A DNA stretch of 64,000 nt from Acerihabitans sp047324305 (GCF_047324305.1 NZ_CP178740.1:2170001-2234000); one strand, 5' to 3'; numbered from the stretch's first letter, positions 30,361-41,761 are shown. Notes: a model not told the origin generated them from the letters alone. Made by a program: numbers and translations.

Positions 30361-30392
30361 GGGCATCTGGATGTCTAAACGTTTATACGTAT
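30361..30392. promoter_or_regulatory. Tandem MetJ operator (met boxes) of metA
   Basis: Four contiguous 8-mers read GGGCATCT, GGATGTCT, AAACGTTT and ATACGTAT. The last three match the met box AGACGTCT at 6 of 8 positions each, the first at 5. Tandem 8-bp spacing is the mark of MetJ-SAM cooperative repression. The array ends 19 bases before the metA ATG. Confidence 0.8.
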
Positions 30393-30411
30393 GCTTTGAG
30401 GTTCTATAGTT

Positions 30412-31337
30412 ATGCCGATTCGGGTTCTTGATGAGTTGCCAGCAGTGAATTTCCTGCGTAACGAAAACGTGTTTGTTATGACCACTTCCCGCGCGCGCAC
30501 CCAGGAAATACGTCCGCTAAAGGTGCTGATCCTTAATCTGATGCCGAAAAAAATCGAGACGGAAAATCAGTTCCTGAGACTGCTGTCCAACTCGCCGCTG
30601 CAAATTGATATTCAGCTGTTGCGTATTGACAATCATGAGTCGAAAAACACCCCGGCGGAACACCTCAACACCTTTTACTGTGATTTTGAGGATATCCAGG
30701 ATGAAAACTACGATGGTCTGGTGGTGACCGGCGCGCCGCTGGGGCTGGTGGACTTTCAGGACGTGATTTTCTGGCCGCAGATAGACCGGGTGTTGCAATG
30801 GGCTAAAGGACATGTCACCTCGACCCTGTTCGTCTGTTGGGCGGTACAGGCGGCGCTGAATATTTTATACGACATTCCCAAAATGACCCGGCGGGAGAAG
30901 CTGGCCGGCGTATATCAGCATAACACCCTTAAGCCGCATGCCTTGCTGACCCGTGGGTTTGACGAGACGTTTCTGGCGCCGCATTCCCGCTATGCCGACT
31001 TCCCCTCCGACGTTATCCGTCAATATACCGACCTGGAGATCCTGGCGGAATCGGAGCAAACCGGCGCCTATCTATTCGCCAGTCCCGATAAACGCCTGGC
31101 CTTCGTCACCGGTCATCCGGAATACGACGCCTTAACCCTGGCCGGCGAATATCATCGCGATCTGGCGGCCGGCCTGAATCCCGCCATCCCGGTTAACTAT
31201 TTCCCGGATAATAATCCAGACCTGCCGCCCAGGGCCAGCTGGCGCAGCCATGGGCATTTATTGTTCGCCAACTGGCTGAACTACTACGTTTACCAGATTA
31301 CGCCATACGATCTGAAAAAAATGAATCCCACCCTGGA

Positions 31338-31341
<4 letters not shown>
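30412..31341 (+). CDS. metA: Homoserine O-succinyltransferase
   Basis: Activates homoserine in the first committed step of methionine synthesis. The 309-residue enzyme begins MPIRVLDELPAVNFLRNENVFVM. It shows the nucleophile region LFVCWAVQAALN with the catalytic cysteine near residue 142 and the FVTGHPEYDALTLAGEY segment carrying the catalytic His and Glu near 235-237. It is controlled by MetJ boxes directly upstream. Its stop overlaps that of the convergent edd gene. Confident. Confidence 0.98.
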
Positions 31342-33149
<1,808 letters not shown>

Positions 33150-33442
33150 ATCTGCCTCACACTTAAGATTGAATGGTCAAGCCTGGCTCTTGCCGTCGGC
33201 GGAGCCTGGCTCAACAACGGAATTGGTGTCCCAGCCGCCGGACAAACCGTCGAATCGCTTTTTTTATAATGACAACCTATTGGTAGCGAAGCGGCCTGCC
33301 GGCTATTACAGCGATATTGTAAAATTGAATCGTTTCAGCTAAAAAAGCTTAAACAGCCGGATGCGCCCTCTGGAGATTACCGGCCGGGTATGACAATGAT
33401 TATCCCTGGCATAACAAGCATAGTTGCTGTGCCGATCGCTGC

Positions 33443-33994
33443 TTAAGCGCGCGGGAGGTCAGCCGCCGTTGCCCCGATCTGTTCCTTGATGCAGCGCAGG
33501 GCATCGTTGATGACCCCGTCCACCGGCTGGTTGATATCCACCACCAGGACGTCCTTTTCATCGGCGCCCGGTTCTTCCAGGGTATCGAATTGAGTGACCA
33601 GCATCTGGGTCTTGAAGAAATGACCTTTGCGCGCTTTCATCCGGGCTTCTATCACATCGAATTCGCCCTTGAGATACAGGAAGGACAGGTTGGCGTTGCC
33701 TTCCCGCAGCCGATCGCGATAATGTTTTTTCAGCGCCGAACAGACGATAATGGAAATGGCGTTGGTACGTTGCATCGCAAACGCGGCATCATTGATTGCC
33801 GCCAGCCAGGGCGCGCGATCGTCGTCGTTAAGCGCCTGTCCCGCCGCCATTTTGTTGATGTTGGCGCGCGGATGCAAAAAGTCGCCGTCAAGGAACGCGG
33901 CCGATAGCTCACGGGCCAGGGCGTTGGCCACCACGGACTTGCCGCTGCCTGAAACGCCCATTAAAACGAAGATATGGTTAGCTGTTGTTGTCAT
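33443..33994 (-). CDS. gntK: Gluconokinase
   Basis: Phosphorylates gluconate to 6-phosphogluconate with ATP. The 183-residue protein has the Walker A loop GVSGSGKS near residues 13-20, the FLDGDFLHPRANINKM substrate segment, and CSALKKHYRDRLR typical of GntK/IdnK kinases. It is upstream of edd on the same strand. A perfect GntR operator lies 34 bases before the start, so expression should be induced by gluconate. No gluconate permease gene is present in the window. Confidence 0.95.
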   Translation of the reverse strand: MTTTANHIFVLMGVSGSGKSVVANALARELSAAFLDGDFLHPRANINKMAAGQALNDDDRAPWLAAINDAAFAMQRTNAISIIVCSALKKHYRDRLREGNANLSFLYLKGEFDVIEARMKARKGHFFKTQMLVTQFDTLEEPGADEKDVLVVDINQPVDGVINDALRCIKEQIGATAADLPRA

Positions 33995-34027
33995 CGTAAG
34001 GCTCCGTGGCCAGAAAAGAGTGTAGTG

Positions 34028-34043
34028 ATGTTACCGGTAACAT
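34028..34043. promoter_or_regulatory. GntR operator upstream of gntK
   Basis: ATGTTACCGGTAACAT is a perfect 16-bp palindrome identical to the E. coli gluconate-repressor consensus. It is placed in the gntK promoter region. Confidence 0.88.
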
Positions 34044-34180
34044 TATCCCGATTTTTGCTGCGGTTTCCAGATGCTTTGTCGTTTTTTCGCGCTAATTGTG
34101 ATCTGCTTCAAATTAAAAATGTAATCTGAAACATTCTTTTTACATCGCACAGCATCGTTTCGGGCCGGACCGGTGGGATT

Positions 34181-34193
34181 TGAAAAAGTCTCA
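34181..34193. promoter_or_regulatory. Candidate MetR site upstream of metH
   Basis: TGAAAAAGTCTCA matches the MetR consensus TGAA-N5-TTCA except at one base. It lies about 95 bases before metH, which MetR activates with homocysteine in E. coli. By-eye match only. Confidence 0.45.
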
Positions 34194-34287
34194 TGCGCCT
34201 TCGGCGTCGATTGCCTGTAATTTATGCTAGGATGTTCTGCCTGTTTTGGCTTCATAAAAGATGATTTTTTCAGCGGTGGATGGGGTA

Positions 34288-37200
34288 ATGGTGAACAATC
34301 GAGTGGACGGACTGCGCAGGCAATTAGCACAGCGCATCATGGTGCTGGACGGTGGCATGGGCACCATGATCCAGAGTTACCGGCTTGAGGAAGAGGACTA
34401 CCGGGGGGCGCGTTTCGCCGACTGGCCGAGCGATCTGAAAGGCAATAACGATCTGCTGGTGCTGAGCAAGCCCGAGGTGATCGCCGCTATCCATCACGAC
34501 TATCTGGCCGCGGGCGCCGATATCCTTGAGACCAACACCTTTAACTCTACCGCCATCGCCATGGCCGACTACCATATGGAGTCGCTGGTCGGCGAGCTGA
34601 ATACCGAGGCCGCCCGGCTGGCCCGGCGCAGCGCGGACGAATGGACGGCGCGCACGCCGGAGAAACCCCGCTATGTGGCCGGCGTCCTCGGCCCCACCAA
34701 CCGCACCGCCTCCATTTCGCCGGACGTTAACGATCCGGCGTTCCGCAACGTCAGTTTTGATCAGTTAGTGAGCGCTTACCGTGAGGCGGTTCACGCTCTG
34801 GTGACGGGCGGCGTGGACTTGATTATGGTGGAAACCATTTTCGATACCCTTAACGCCAAGGCCGCGATATTCGCCATCGAAACCGAATTCGAGGCCATGG
34901 GCGTACAGTTGCCGGTGATGATTTCCGGCACTATTACCGATGCCTCGGGCCGCACCCTTTCCGGCCAGACCACCGAGGCCTTCTATAATTCCCTGCGCCA
35001 CGTCAAGCCCCTGTCCTTTGGCCTGAACTGCGCCTTAGGCCCCGATGAGCTGCGCCAGTATGTGGCCGAGCTGTCGCGCATTGCCGATTGTTATGTCAGC
35101 GCCCATCCCAACGCCGGATTGCCGAACGCCTTTGGCGAATACGATCTCGGCCCGGATGAAATGGCCGGGCAGATCAAGGAATGGGCCGTTTCCGGTTTCC
35201 TGAATATCGTCGGCGGCTGCTGCGGCACCACGCCTGCGCACATCGCCGCCATGGCGCGCGCCGTCGAGGGCATAGCGCCGCGCGTCCTGCCGGAACGGCC
35301 CGTAGCCTGCCGTCTGGCGGGCCTGGAACCGCTGAATATCGCCAAGGATACGCTGTTCGTCAACGTGGGCGAGCGCACCAACGTTACCGGTTCGGCGCGC
35401 TTCAAGCGCCTGATCAAAGAAGAAAAATATAATGAGGCGCTGGCGGTGGCGTTGCAGCAGGTGGAAAGCGGCGCGCAGATCATTGATATCAACATGGATG
35501 AAGGCATGCTGGATTCCGCCGCCGCCATGGTGCGTTTTCTGCATTTGATCGCCGGCGAACCGGATATATCCCGGGTGCCGATTATGATCGATTCGTCGAA
35601 ATGGGACGTCATCGAGCAAGGGCTGAAGTGCATCCAGGGTAAGGGCATCGTTAATTCCATCTCGATGAAGGAAGGCGAGGCCGCCTTTATCCACCATGCC
35701 CGTTTGGTGCGCCGTTACGGCGCCGCGGTCGTAGTGATGGCGTTTGATGAAGAGGGCCAGGCGGATACCCGGCAGCGCAAGATAGACATTTGCCGCCGCG
35801 CTTACCGCATCCTGACCGAAACCGTGGGTTTCCCGCCGGAAGATATTATCTTCGACCCCAATATTTTTGCCATCGCCACAGGGATTGAAGAACACAATAA
35901 CTATGCCCAGGACTTTATCGGCGCCTGTGCCGATATCAAGGCCGAGCTGCCCCATGCGCTGATTTCCGGCGGGGTATCCAACGTGTCGTTTTCGTTTCGC
36001 GGCAACGAGCCGGTACGCGAGGCCATACACGCGGTGTTCCTTTATTACGCCATCAAGAACGGCCTGGATATGGGGATCGTCAACGCCGGCCAGCTGGCCA
36101 TCTATGACGACCTGTCCGATGAGCTGCGCGAGGCGGTAGAGGACGTGGTGCTCAACCGGCGCGCCGACGGCACCGAAAGACTCCTGGATCTGGCGGAGAA
36201 ATACCGCGTTGGCAAAAACGACGACGATACGAAACAACAGCAGGCGGAATGGCGCGGCTGGCCGGTCAATAAACGGCTGGAGTACGCGCTGGTAAAAGGC
36301 ATTACCGAATACATCGAAGCGGATACCGAAGAATCGCGGCAACAGGCGGCGCGGCCCATTGAGGTGATTGAAGGGCCGCTGATGGCCGGCATGAACGTGG
36401 TGGGCGACCTGTTCGGCGCCGGGAAGATGTTCCTGCCGCAGGTGGTCAAGTCGGCGCGGGTCATGAAGCAGGCGGTTGCCTATCTGGAACCCTTTATCAA
36501 GGCGGGAAAAGAAAAGCAAAAGGCGGCCGGCAAGATTCTGCTGGCGACGGTGAAAGGCGATGTGCATGATATCGGCAAAAATATCGTCGGCGTGGTGCTG
36601 CAATGCAATAACTACGAAATCATCGACCTGGGCGTGATGGTCTCGATGGATAAGATCCTGAAAGCGGCGCGGGAATTCAACGTGGATATTATCGGCCTGT
36701 CGGGCTTGATCACGCCCTCGCTCGATGAGATGGTCAACGTCGCCAAAGAGATGGAACGCCAGGGATTTACCCTGCCGTTGCTGATTGGCGGCGCCACCAC
36801 CTCGAAGGCGCACACCGCGGTTAAAATCGAGAAAAACTACAGCGGGCCGACGGTGTATGTGCAGAATGCCTCGCGCAGCGTGGGGGTGGTGTCGGCCCTG
36901 CTGTCGGACGAGCAGCGGGATGAATTTATACTGCGTACCCGTAAGGAGTATGACACGGTGCGCATCCAGCATGGCCGCAAAAAGCCCCGTACGCCGCCGG
37001 TCTCGCTGCAGGCCGCGCGCGATAACGACTTGGCCATCGATTGGGATAGCTATATTCCCCCGGTGGCCCATCGCCTGGGCATTCAGTCCGTCAGCGCCTC
37101 TATCGAGACATTGCGCAACTATATTGACTGGACGCCGTTTTTTATGACCTGGTCGCTGGCGGGTAAATACCCCCGCATCCTGGAGGATGAAGTGGTCGGC

Positions 37201-37974
37201 GCCGAGGCGAAACGCGTGTTTGACGACGCCAATGCCCTGCTGGACCAGCTTTCCGCGCAAAAATCCCTTAACCCGCGCGGGGTGGTGGGTATTTTTCCCG
37301 CCAACCGGGTGGGCGACGACATCGAAATCTATCGCGATGAAAGCCGGCGCGAAATTTTGGTGGTCAGCCATCATCTGCGTCAGCAGACGGAGAAAAGCGA
37401 ATTCGCCAATTATTGCCTGGCGGATTTTGTGGCGCCGAAAGACAGTGGCAAGGCGGACTACCTGGGCGCGTTCGCCGTCACCGGCGGTCTGGAGGAAGAT
37501 GCGCTGGCGGCGGCCTTTGACGCCCAACAGGACGATTATAATAAAATCATGGTCAAAGCCCTTTGCGACCGTCTGGCCGAAGCCTTTGCCGAATATCTCC
37601 ATGAGCGGGTGCGTAAAGTCTACTGGGGCTACGCGCCCAACGAGAACCTGAGCAATGACGAATTGATTCGGGAAAACTACCAGGGCATCCGCCCGGCGCC
37701 CGGCTATCCGGCCTGTCCCGACCACACCGAGAAAGCGGCTATCTGGCAATTGCTGAATGTGGACGACACCGCCGGGATGCGCCTGACGGAGTCCTATGCC
37801 ATGTGGCCCGGCGCGTCGGTCTCCGGCTGGTATTTCAGCCATCCCGACAGTAAATATTATGCCGTGGCGCAGATCCAGCGGGATCAGGTGGAAGATTATG
37901 CCCGGCGTAAAAATATGCCTATCGCTGAAGTTGAACGCTGGCTGGCGCCGAACCTGGGCTACGATGCGGACTGA
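34288..37974 (+). CDS. metH: Cobalamin-dependent methionine synthase
   Basis: Transfers a methyl group from methyltetrahydrofolate to homocysteine by way of cobalamin. The 1228-residue protein has four modules. The homocysteine domain (about 1-330) carries NCALG and GGCCGTT zinc cysteines. The pterin domain (about 355-615) contains NVGERTNVTGS. The cobalamin domain (about 650-895) has DVHDIGKNIV, with the cobalt-ligating His near residue 760. The SAM-binding reactivation domain lies at about 900-1228. The open frame extends nine codons upstream, but ATG at 34288 (or GTG at 34291) matches the E. coli start and follows GGATGGGG. aceBAK and iclR, which separate metA and metH in E. coli, are absent. 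Confidence 0.97.
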   Translation: MVNNRVDGLRRQLAQRIMVLDGGMGTMIQSYRLEEEDYRGARFADWPSDLKGNNDLLVLSKPEVIAAIHHDYLAAGADILETNTFNSTAIAMADYHMESLVGELNTEAARLARRSADEWTARTPEKPRYVAGVLGPTNRTASISPDVNDPAFRNVSFDQLVSAYREAVHALVTGGVDLIMVETIFDTLNAKAAIFAIETEFEAMGVQLPVMISGTITDASGRTLSGQTTEAFYNSLRHVKPLSFGLNCALGPDELRQYVAELSRIADCYVSAHPNAGLPNAFGEYDLGPDEMAGQIKEWAVSGFLNIVGGCCGTTPAHIAAMARAVEGIAPRVLPERPVACRLAGLEPLNIAKDTLFVNVGERTNVTGSARFKRLIKEEKYNEALAVALQQVESGAQIIDINMDEGMLDSAAAMVRFLHLIAGEPDISRVPIMIDSSKWDVIEQGLKCIQGKGIVNSISMKEGEAAFIHHARLVRRYGAAVVVMAFDEEGQADTRQRKIDICRRAYRILTETVGFPPEDIIFDPNIFAIATGIEEHNNYAQDFIGACADIKAELPHALISGGVSNVSFSFRGNEPVREAIHAVFLYYAIKNGLDMGIVNAGQLAIYDDLSDELREAVEDVVLNRRADGTERLLDLAEKYRVGKNDDDTKQQQAEWRGWPVNKRLEYALVKGITEYIEADTEESRQQAARPIEVIEGPLMAGMNVVGDLFGAGKMFLPQVVKSARVMKQAVAYLEPFIKAGKEKQKAAGKILLATVKGDVHDIGKNIVGVVLQCNNYEIIDLGVMVSMDKILKAAREFNVDIIGLSGLITPSLDEMVNVAKEMERQGFTLPLLIGGATTSKAHTAVKIEKNYSGPTVYVQNASRSVGVVSALLSDEQRDEFILRTRKEYDTVRIQHGRKKPRTPPVSLQAARDNDLAIDWDSYIPPVAHRLGIQSVSASIETLRNYIDWTPFFMTWSLAGKYPRILEDEVVGAEAKRVFDDANALLDQLSAQKSLNPRGVVGIFPANRVGDDIEIYRDESRREILVVSHHLRQQTEKSEFANYCLADFVAPKDSGKADYLGAFAVTGGLEEDALAAAFDAQQDDYNKIMVKALCDRLAEAFAEYLHERVRKVYWGYAPNENLSNDELIRENYQGIRPAPGYPACPDHTEKAAIWQLLNVDDTAGMRLTESYAMWPGASVSGWYFSHPDSKYYAVAQIQRDQVEDYARRKNMPIAEVERWLAPNLGYDAD

Positions 37975-38449
37975 TCGGCCACGGATGTCACAGCGGTAAA
38001 ATAGCGGGGCGGCCCGGCGTTGACGCGCCGCGCTGCTTCATTGTGCTTTCCCCATTCCCCCCGCGCGTTTTCATAAGAAAAAAATATCGATATGCTTAAT
38101 ATTGAATCTATTAGCAATATTCAATTTTTGTTTTAAATGATTTAACGCTAATTAATTATAGCTAATAATATAATTATTTTACCTATTGGGATGGACGGGT
38201 TAAATTTAATCGTACTCAAGGACAAGCTGAGAAAGAAAAGTTTTATATTATTTTAATTATATTAATTTTTTTTAAAATACTTAGCGCCACTTTCCGCTGG
38301 CAACGCAAGGATGAGTGTAATCAATCCCTATTATTGAGGCAACTCTGTGGACACCCTTCATGAAAAGGCACCCTGGCGTACGGGACCGCGCGCACAGACG
38401 GGATGGCGGACTTAGCATGACAAAATAATAAGCGGTAAGAGGGCAACTG
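37975..38449. other. AT-rich junction after metH
   Basis: About 475 bases without a recognisable gene. The first 90 bases are GC-rich, then 38070-38280 is strikingly A+T-rich with many poly-A/T runs, and GC rises again. An ATTGAAT / ATTCAAT inverted repeat (38101-38107 and 38119-38125) followed by T5 may end metH transcription. The composition break coincides with the left edge of the accessory cassette that separates metH from yjbB. Confidence 0.5.
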
Positions 38450-38575
38450 ATGAATCAACATGAACAAAAAATATTTCTGACGACGCTGGTGGCGGCCTTC
38501 AGATCGACACATCGTTATATGAAGCGCAATTATCCTTATGGCAAGTCCGGGGCGAAAAGCCCTCCTTCCCCCTGA
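38450..38575 (+). CDS. Small ORF of 41 codons, uncertain
   Basis: ATG at 38450, preceded by AGAGGG, opens a 41-codon frame starting MNQHEQKIFLTTLVAAFRST. The first ~25 residues look like a plausible helix, perhaps the N-terminus of a truncated regulator. The tail (SGAKSPPSP) looks random. No family recognised. It could be a gene remnant left at the insertion junction, or not coding at all. Confidence 0.28.
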   Translation: MNQHEQKIFLTTLVAAFRSTHRYMKRNYPYGKSGAKSPPSP

Positions 38576-38615
38576 ACGGCGGCGTGGTTCAAGGGATGAA
38601 AAATCGGAGAGAACG

Positions 38616-38942
38616 ATGATTGAACATAATGTCCTGTTCCGGTTCAGGCCGGCATTGGCGCCGGCGGAGATCCAGCAGGTCGCCGCGACGCTGCTGGCGA
38701 TGGATCGGTATATTCCCGGCATCCTGAAGGCATCGTGGCATGACAATGCCAGCCGGGAACAACGGGATAAGGGCTTCAGGCATCTGCTCCGGCTTTTTTT
38801 TGCCGACAGCGCAGCCCTGGACCAGTACCTGGCCCATCGCCATCATCTTTACGTGTGTGAAAATATCCTGTTCCCGGTACTGGCGGACGGCGCGGGGTCC
38901 GTGCTGGTGTTTGATCTGTGGGGACATGAAAACGCATTGTGA
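38616..38942 (+). CDS. Dabb (stress-responsive alpha/beta barrel) domain protein
   Basis: A 108-residue single-domain protein. It shows the Dabb pattern: an N-terminal EHNVLFRFRP strand, a central IPGI, then GFRH, a YLAHRHH segment with the conserved histidine, and a closing VFDLW strand. Proteins of this ferredoxin-like fold dimerise and bind or convert small hydrophobic or phosphorylated metabolites; no specific reaction can be assigned. ATG at 38616 follows GGAGAGAACG and is preferred over the longer open frame. It converges on the GntR gene, 13 bases away, and may belong to the same cassette. Confidence 0.82.
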   Translation: MIEHNVLFRFRPALAPAEIQQVAATLLAMDRYIPGILKASWHDNASREQRDKGFRHLLRLFFADSAALDQYLAHRHHLYVCENILFPVLADGAGSVLVFDLWGHENAL

Positions 38943-38955
38943 ATGACCCCCGGCG

Positions 38956-39696
38956 CTACTGCGCCTCTACGTCGATATGCAGGGTATCGTAGCGCCAGTA
39001 CTCCAGGTCGCAGTCAATAATGCGGCCATACTGATCGCGATTGATACGGGTAATAAACAGTGCCGGGCTGTTATCCGCCAATTTCAGCGCCTGCGACGCC
39101 GCCTGCGGAAAGGTGGTGGGCAGCATGGCGAAACGTACTTTGCCGTAACGGATGCCATACTGGTTGGCATACAGTTCCGTAAGCGAGGATGTCAGATCCT
39201 CATGCAAAATCGCCGGGAAATACGCCGGATTCAGATAATGTTCCACGTAAAGCACCGCACGCCCGTCAATGCGCCTGACCCGGCGTATGCAATATACCCG
39301 TGAACCGGACGGCAAGGCCAAATGCGCGCATATCGCCGCCGGCGTCGTCATTTCGCTGGCATCCAATACCTCGGTGGCGGGTTTACGCCCCTGCTCGCGC
39401 ACCATGGCATGGAAATGGCTGCGCGTCAGCGGGTTATAGATAATACGCGGCGGGCTGACAAACCAGCCGCGGCGTTCCTCGCGGTAAATCAGCCCCTGGG
39501 CTTCCAACTGCCCCAACGCTTCCCGCAGGGTAATGCGGGTCGTGGCAAATTGTTCGCTTAGCATCCTCTCGGCGGGCAAGCGATCGTTGTGCGTCAAGTC
39601 CCCTTGTGCAATCCAGCCGGCGATCGCCTGGCAAATCGCGGTAACGGTTTTTTGCCGGGACAGGCTGGCGCTGAAAGAAGCGCCATTATGCAGCAT
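38956..39696 (-). CDS. GntR-family regulator with UTRA domain (PhnR/HutC type)
   Basis: A 246-residue repressor-type protein. The GntR winged helix is at about residues 15-80 (DRLPAERMLSEQFATTRITLREALGQLEAQGLI), joined to a UTRA effector domain at about 95-240. The HutC subfamily includes PhnR, adjacent to the 2-aminoethylphosphonate genes of Salmonella, and NagR/DasR. It is divergent from the transporter operon, and the shared 195-base region holds a palindrome of the type these regulators bind. It most likely represses the adjacent operon; effector unknown. Confidence 0.88.
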   Translation of the reverse strand: MLHNGASFSASLSRQKTVTAICQAIAGWIAQGDLTHNDRLPAERMLSEQFATTRITLREALGQLEAQGLIYREERRGWFVSPPRIIYNPLTRSHFHAMVREQGRKPATEVLDASEMTTPAAICAHLALPSGSRVYCIRRVRRIDGRAVLYVEHYLNPAYFPAILHEDLTSSLTELYANQYGIRYGKVRFAMLPTTFPQAASQALKLADNSPALFITRINRDQYGRIIDCDLEYWRYDTLHIDVEAQ

Positions 39697-39834
39697 TTTT
39701 TTTACCGGCCTGCCTGTTCATAGTGCACATTTTTCTGCCTTTGCGGATGGGGTGGTAAAACCATAACAAAAAATCGGCTAAAAGAATTACTGACATCAAA
39801 TATTCATCTTACTTCGGTAGATTGGCTTGGTTCT

Positions 39835-39852
39835 TGCTGGACTAGACCAGTA
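39835..39852. promoter_or_regulatory. Candidate operator for the GntR/UTRA regulator
   Basis: CTGGACTAGACCAG at 39837-39850 forms CTGG...CCAG arms around ACTAGA. It closely resembles TGGTCTAGACCA, the operator type of HutC/UTRA regulators such as NagR and DasR. It lies 40 bases before the binding-protein gene. Confidence 0.6.
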
Positions 39853-39891
39853 GAGTTCGTCACCTTCATTCCTTCACCCGGAGCATCATTT

Positions 39892-40953
39892 ATGAAACTT
39901 CTGTTCGCTTCTGTGTTAACCACCGCCATCCTGATGGCAAGCCCGGCCGGTTTCGCCGCGCCCGCGGATGTCGCGGCCCTGGAGAAAGCGGCGCGCCAGG
40001 AAGGCGAGGTCAATAGTGTCGGCATGCCTGACAGCTGGGCAAACTGGAAGGATACCTGGGCGGATCTGGCCGGCAAATACGGCCTGAAGCATAGCGATAC
40101 CGATATGAGTTCAGCGCAGGAGATCGCCAAATTCCTGGCTGAGAAAGGCAACGCCAGCGCGGATATCGGCGATGTGGGATCGTCCTTTGGGCCGGTGGCG
40201 GTACAAAAAGGCGTAACGCTGCCTTACAAACCCAGTACCTGGGATCAGGTTCCCGACTGGGCGAAGGACAAAGACGGCCATTGGGCGCTGGCGTATACCG
40301 GCACCATCGCTTTTATCGTGAACAAGCAAACGGTAAAAGAAACGCCGCATAGCTGGGCCGATTTGCTGAAAGGCGATTATAAGGTGACCGTCGGCGATGT
40401 CAGTACCGCGGCGCAAGCGACCAACGGCGTGCTGGCGGCGAGCTATGCCATGGGCGGCGATGAAAAGAATCTGAAGCCGGGCCTGGAATTTTTTGCCAAG
40501 CTGGCCAAGGCGGGACGCCTGGGACTGAACAACCCGACTATAGCGTCGCTGGAAAAAGGCGAAGTGGATGTGGGCATCGTCTGGGATTTCAACGGCCTTA
40601 ATTACCGCGACACCATCGACAAGACCCGTTTTGATGTATTGATCCCCTCCGATGGCTCCATTACCTCCGGCTATACCACGATTATAAATAAATATGCCAA
40701 ACATCCCAATGCGGCCAAGTTTGCGCGCGAATATATTTTCTCCGATGCCGGACAGATCAACCTGGCCCGGGGCTATGCCCGCCCGATCCGCGTGGAAAAG
40801 CTGACGCTGCCGGATGACGTGAAAGCCAAGCTGCTGCCTATCGAACAGTATAAAAACGCCCATCCCATCGCCGATCCGGTTGCCTGGGAAAAGAGCGCCA
40901 AGGAACTGCCGCGCCTGTGGCAGGAGAATGTCATGATGGTCATGCCGCAGTAA
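39892..40953 (+). CDS. ABC transporter periplasmic binding protein
   Basis: A 353-residue secreted binding protein of the iron(III)/spermidine/2-aminoethylphosphonate superfamily. The signal peptide MKLLFASVLTTAILMASPAGFA is clear. Family segments include SSAQEIAKFLAEKGNASADIGDVGSS, a hinge YTGTIAFIVNKQTV, and VGIVWDFNGLNYRD. ATG follows GGAG. It is the first gene of a six-gene operon with a hydrolase, two permeases, an ATPase and a HAD phosphatase. Ligand not determinable by eye; a phosphonate or phosphate ester is inferred from the context. Confidence 0.88.
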   Translation: MKLLFASVLTTAILMASPAGFAAPADVAALEKAARQEGEVNSVGMPDSWANWKDTWADLAGKYGLKHSDTDMSSAQEIAKFLAEKGNASADIGDVGSSFGPVAVQKGVTLPYKPSTWDQVPDWAKDKDGHWALAYTGTIAFIVNKQTVKETPHSWADLLKGDYKVTVGDVSTAAQATNGVLAASYAMGGDEKNLKPGLEFFAKLAKAGRLGLNNPTIASLEKGEVDVGIVWDFNGLNYRDTIDKTRFDVLIPSDGSITSGYTTIINKYAKHPNAAKFAREYIFSDAGQINLARGYARPIRVEKLTLPDDVKAKLLPIEQYKNAHPIADPVAWEKSAKELPRLWQENVMMVMPQ

Positions 40954-40963
40954 AGGAGGCGTG

Positions 40964-41761
40964 ATGAAAACCCTGCTGGTGATACTGGACGGACTAAGCT
41001 ATCCGGTGGCCTACGACGCCATGGGATATCTGCACGCTGAGTGCGCGGCGGGGCATGGATGCCTCTATCAACTGGACTGCGAGCTGCCGTCATTATCGCG
41101 ACCGCTCTATGAGTGTATCCTTACCGGCGTGCCGCCGGTGGCGAGCGGCGTCGTGCATAATAACGTGGTGAGGCTTTCGCATCATCGCAGCATTTTTCAT
41201 TTTGCCCGCGCCGCCGGCCTTACCACCGCGGCGGCGGCCTATTATTGGGTGAGCGAACTGTATAACCGCGCCCCCTTCGATGCCGTGCGCGATCGCCATA
41301 CCGTCGCGCCGGAGGCGGCTATCCAGTACGGGCATTTTTATCATGCGGACCATTATCCCGACTCCCATCTGTTTGAAGATGCGGAAAGCCTGCGCCAGCG
41401 CCACCAACCGGATTTCCTGCTGCTTCATCCCATGAATATCGACGACGCGGGCCATCGCTTCGGCCTGTCGTCGCCGCAATACCGTAATATGGCCCGCACC
41501 GCGGACGGCCTGTTGTCGCAATATATGCCCGCGTGGCTGGCAGCCGGTTATCAGGTGATCGTCACGGCGGATCACGGCATGAACGACGATCGCAGCCATG
41601 GCGGCATCCTGCCCGAAGAGCGCCAGGTGCCGTTATTTGTGTTCGGCGCGGCTTTTAGCCAGGCGCCCGCCGCGCCGCGCCAGACGGAACTGTGCGGCAC
41701 CCTTTGCAGCCTGCTGGGGGTTGAACACGATCGGCCGGCCTGCGCGGAGCTGTTGAAATGA
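40964..41761 (+). CDS. Alkaline-phosphatase-superfamily hydrolase (phosphodiesterase/phosphonoacetate hydrolase-like)
   Basis: A 265-residue metal-dependent hydrolase. The superfamily ligands are recognisable in order: Asp in LVILDGLSY (residue 9), a nucleophile Thr in ILTGVPP (about 51), Asp/His in NIDDAGHRFG (about 160), Asp-His in TADHGMND (about 204), and His in SHGG (about 213). It lacks a signal peptide, so it acts in the cytoplasm on imported substrate. ATG at 40964 is five bases after AAAGGAGG and is preferred over GTG at 40961. It lies between the binding protein and the first permease and overlaps the latter by four bases. Members cleave phosphodiesters, phosphomonoesters or phosphonoacetate; which applies here is unknown. 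Confidence 0.83.
   Translation: MKTLLVILDGLSYPVAYDAMGYLHAECAAGHGCLYQLDCELPSLSRPLYECILTGVPPVASGVVHNNVVRLSHHRSIFHFARAAGLTTAAAAYYWVSELYNRAPFDAVRDRHTVAPEAAIQYGHFYHADHYPDSHLFEDAESLRQRHQPDFLLLHPMNIDDAGHRFGLSSPQYRNMARTADGLLSQYMPAWLAAGYQVIVTADHGMNDDRSHGGILPEERQVPLFVFGAAFSQAPAAPRQTELCGTLCSLLGVEHDRPACAELLK

Noticed and set aside
33150..33442. Possible HexR or KdgR operator upstream of edd
   Set aside because: TTGTAAAATTGA near 33317-33328 and GAATCGTTTCA near 33328-33338 only partly match the consensus palindromes. I see no site good enough to annotate; the 293-base gap otherwise holds no gene.
35035..37842. A 935-codon open frame antisense to metH
   Set aside because: It mirrors the codon structure of metH, which is unquestionably coding. 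GC-rich third positions remove stops on the opposite strand. No domain or ribosome site is visible.
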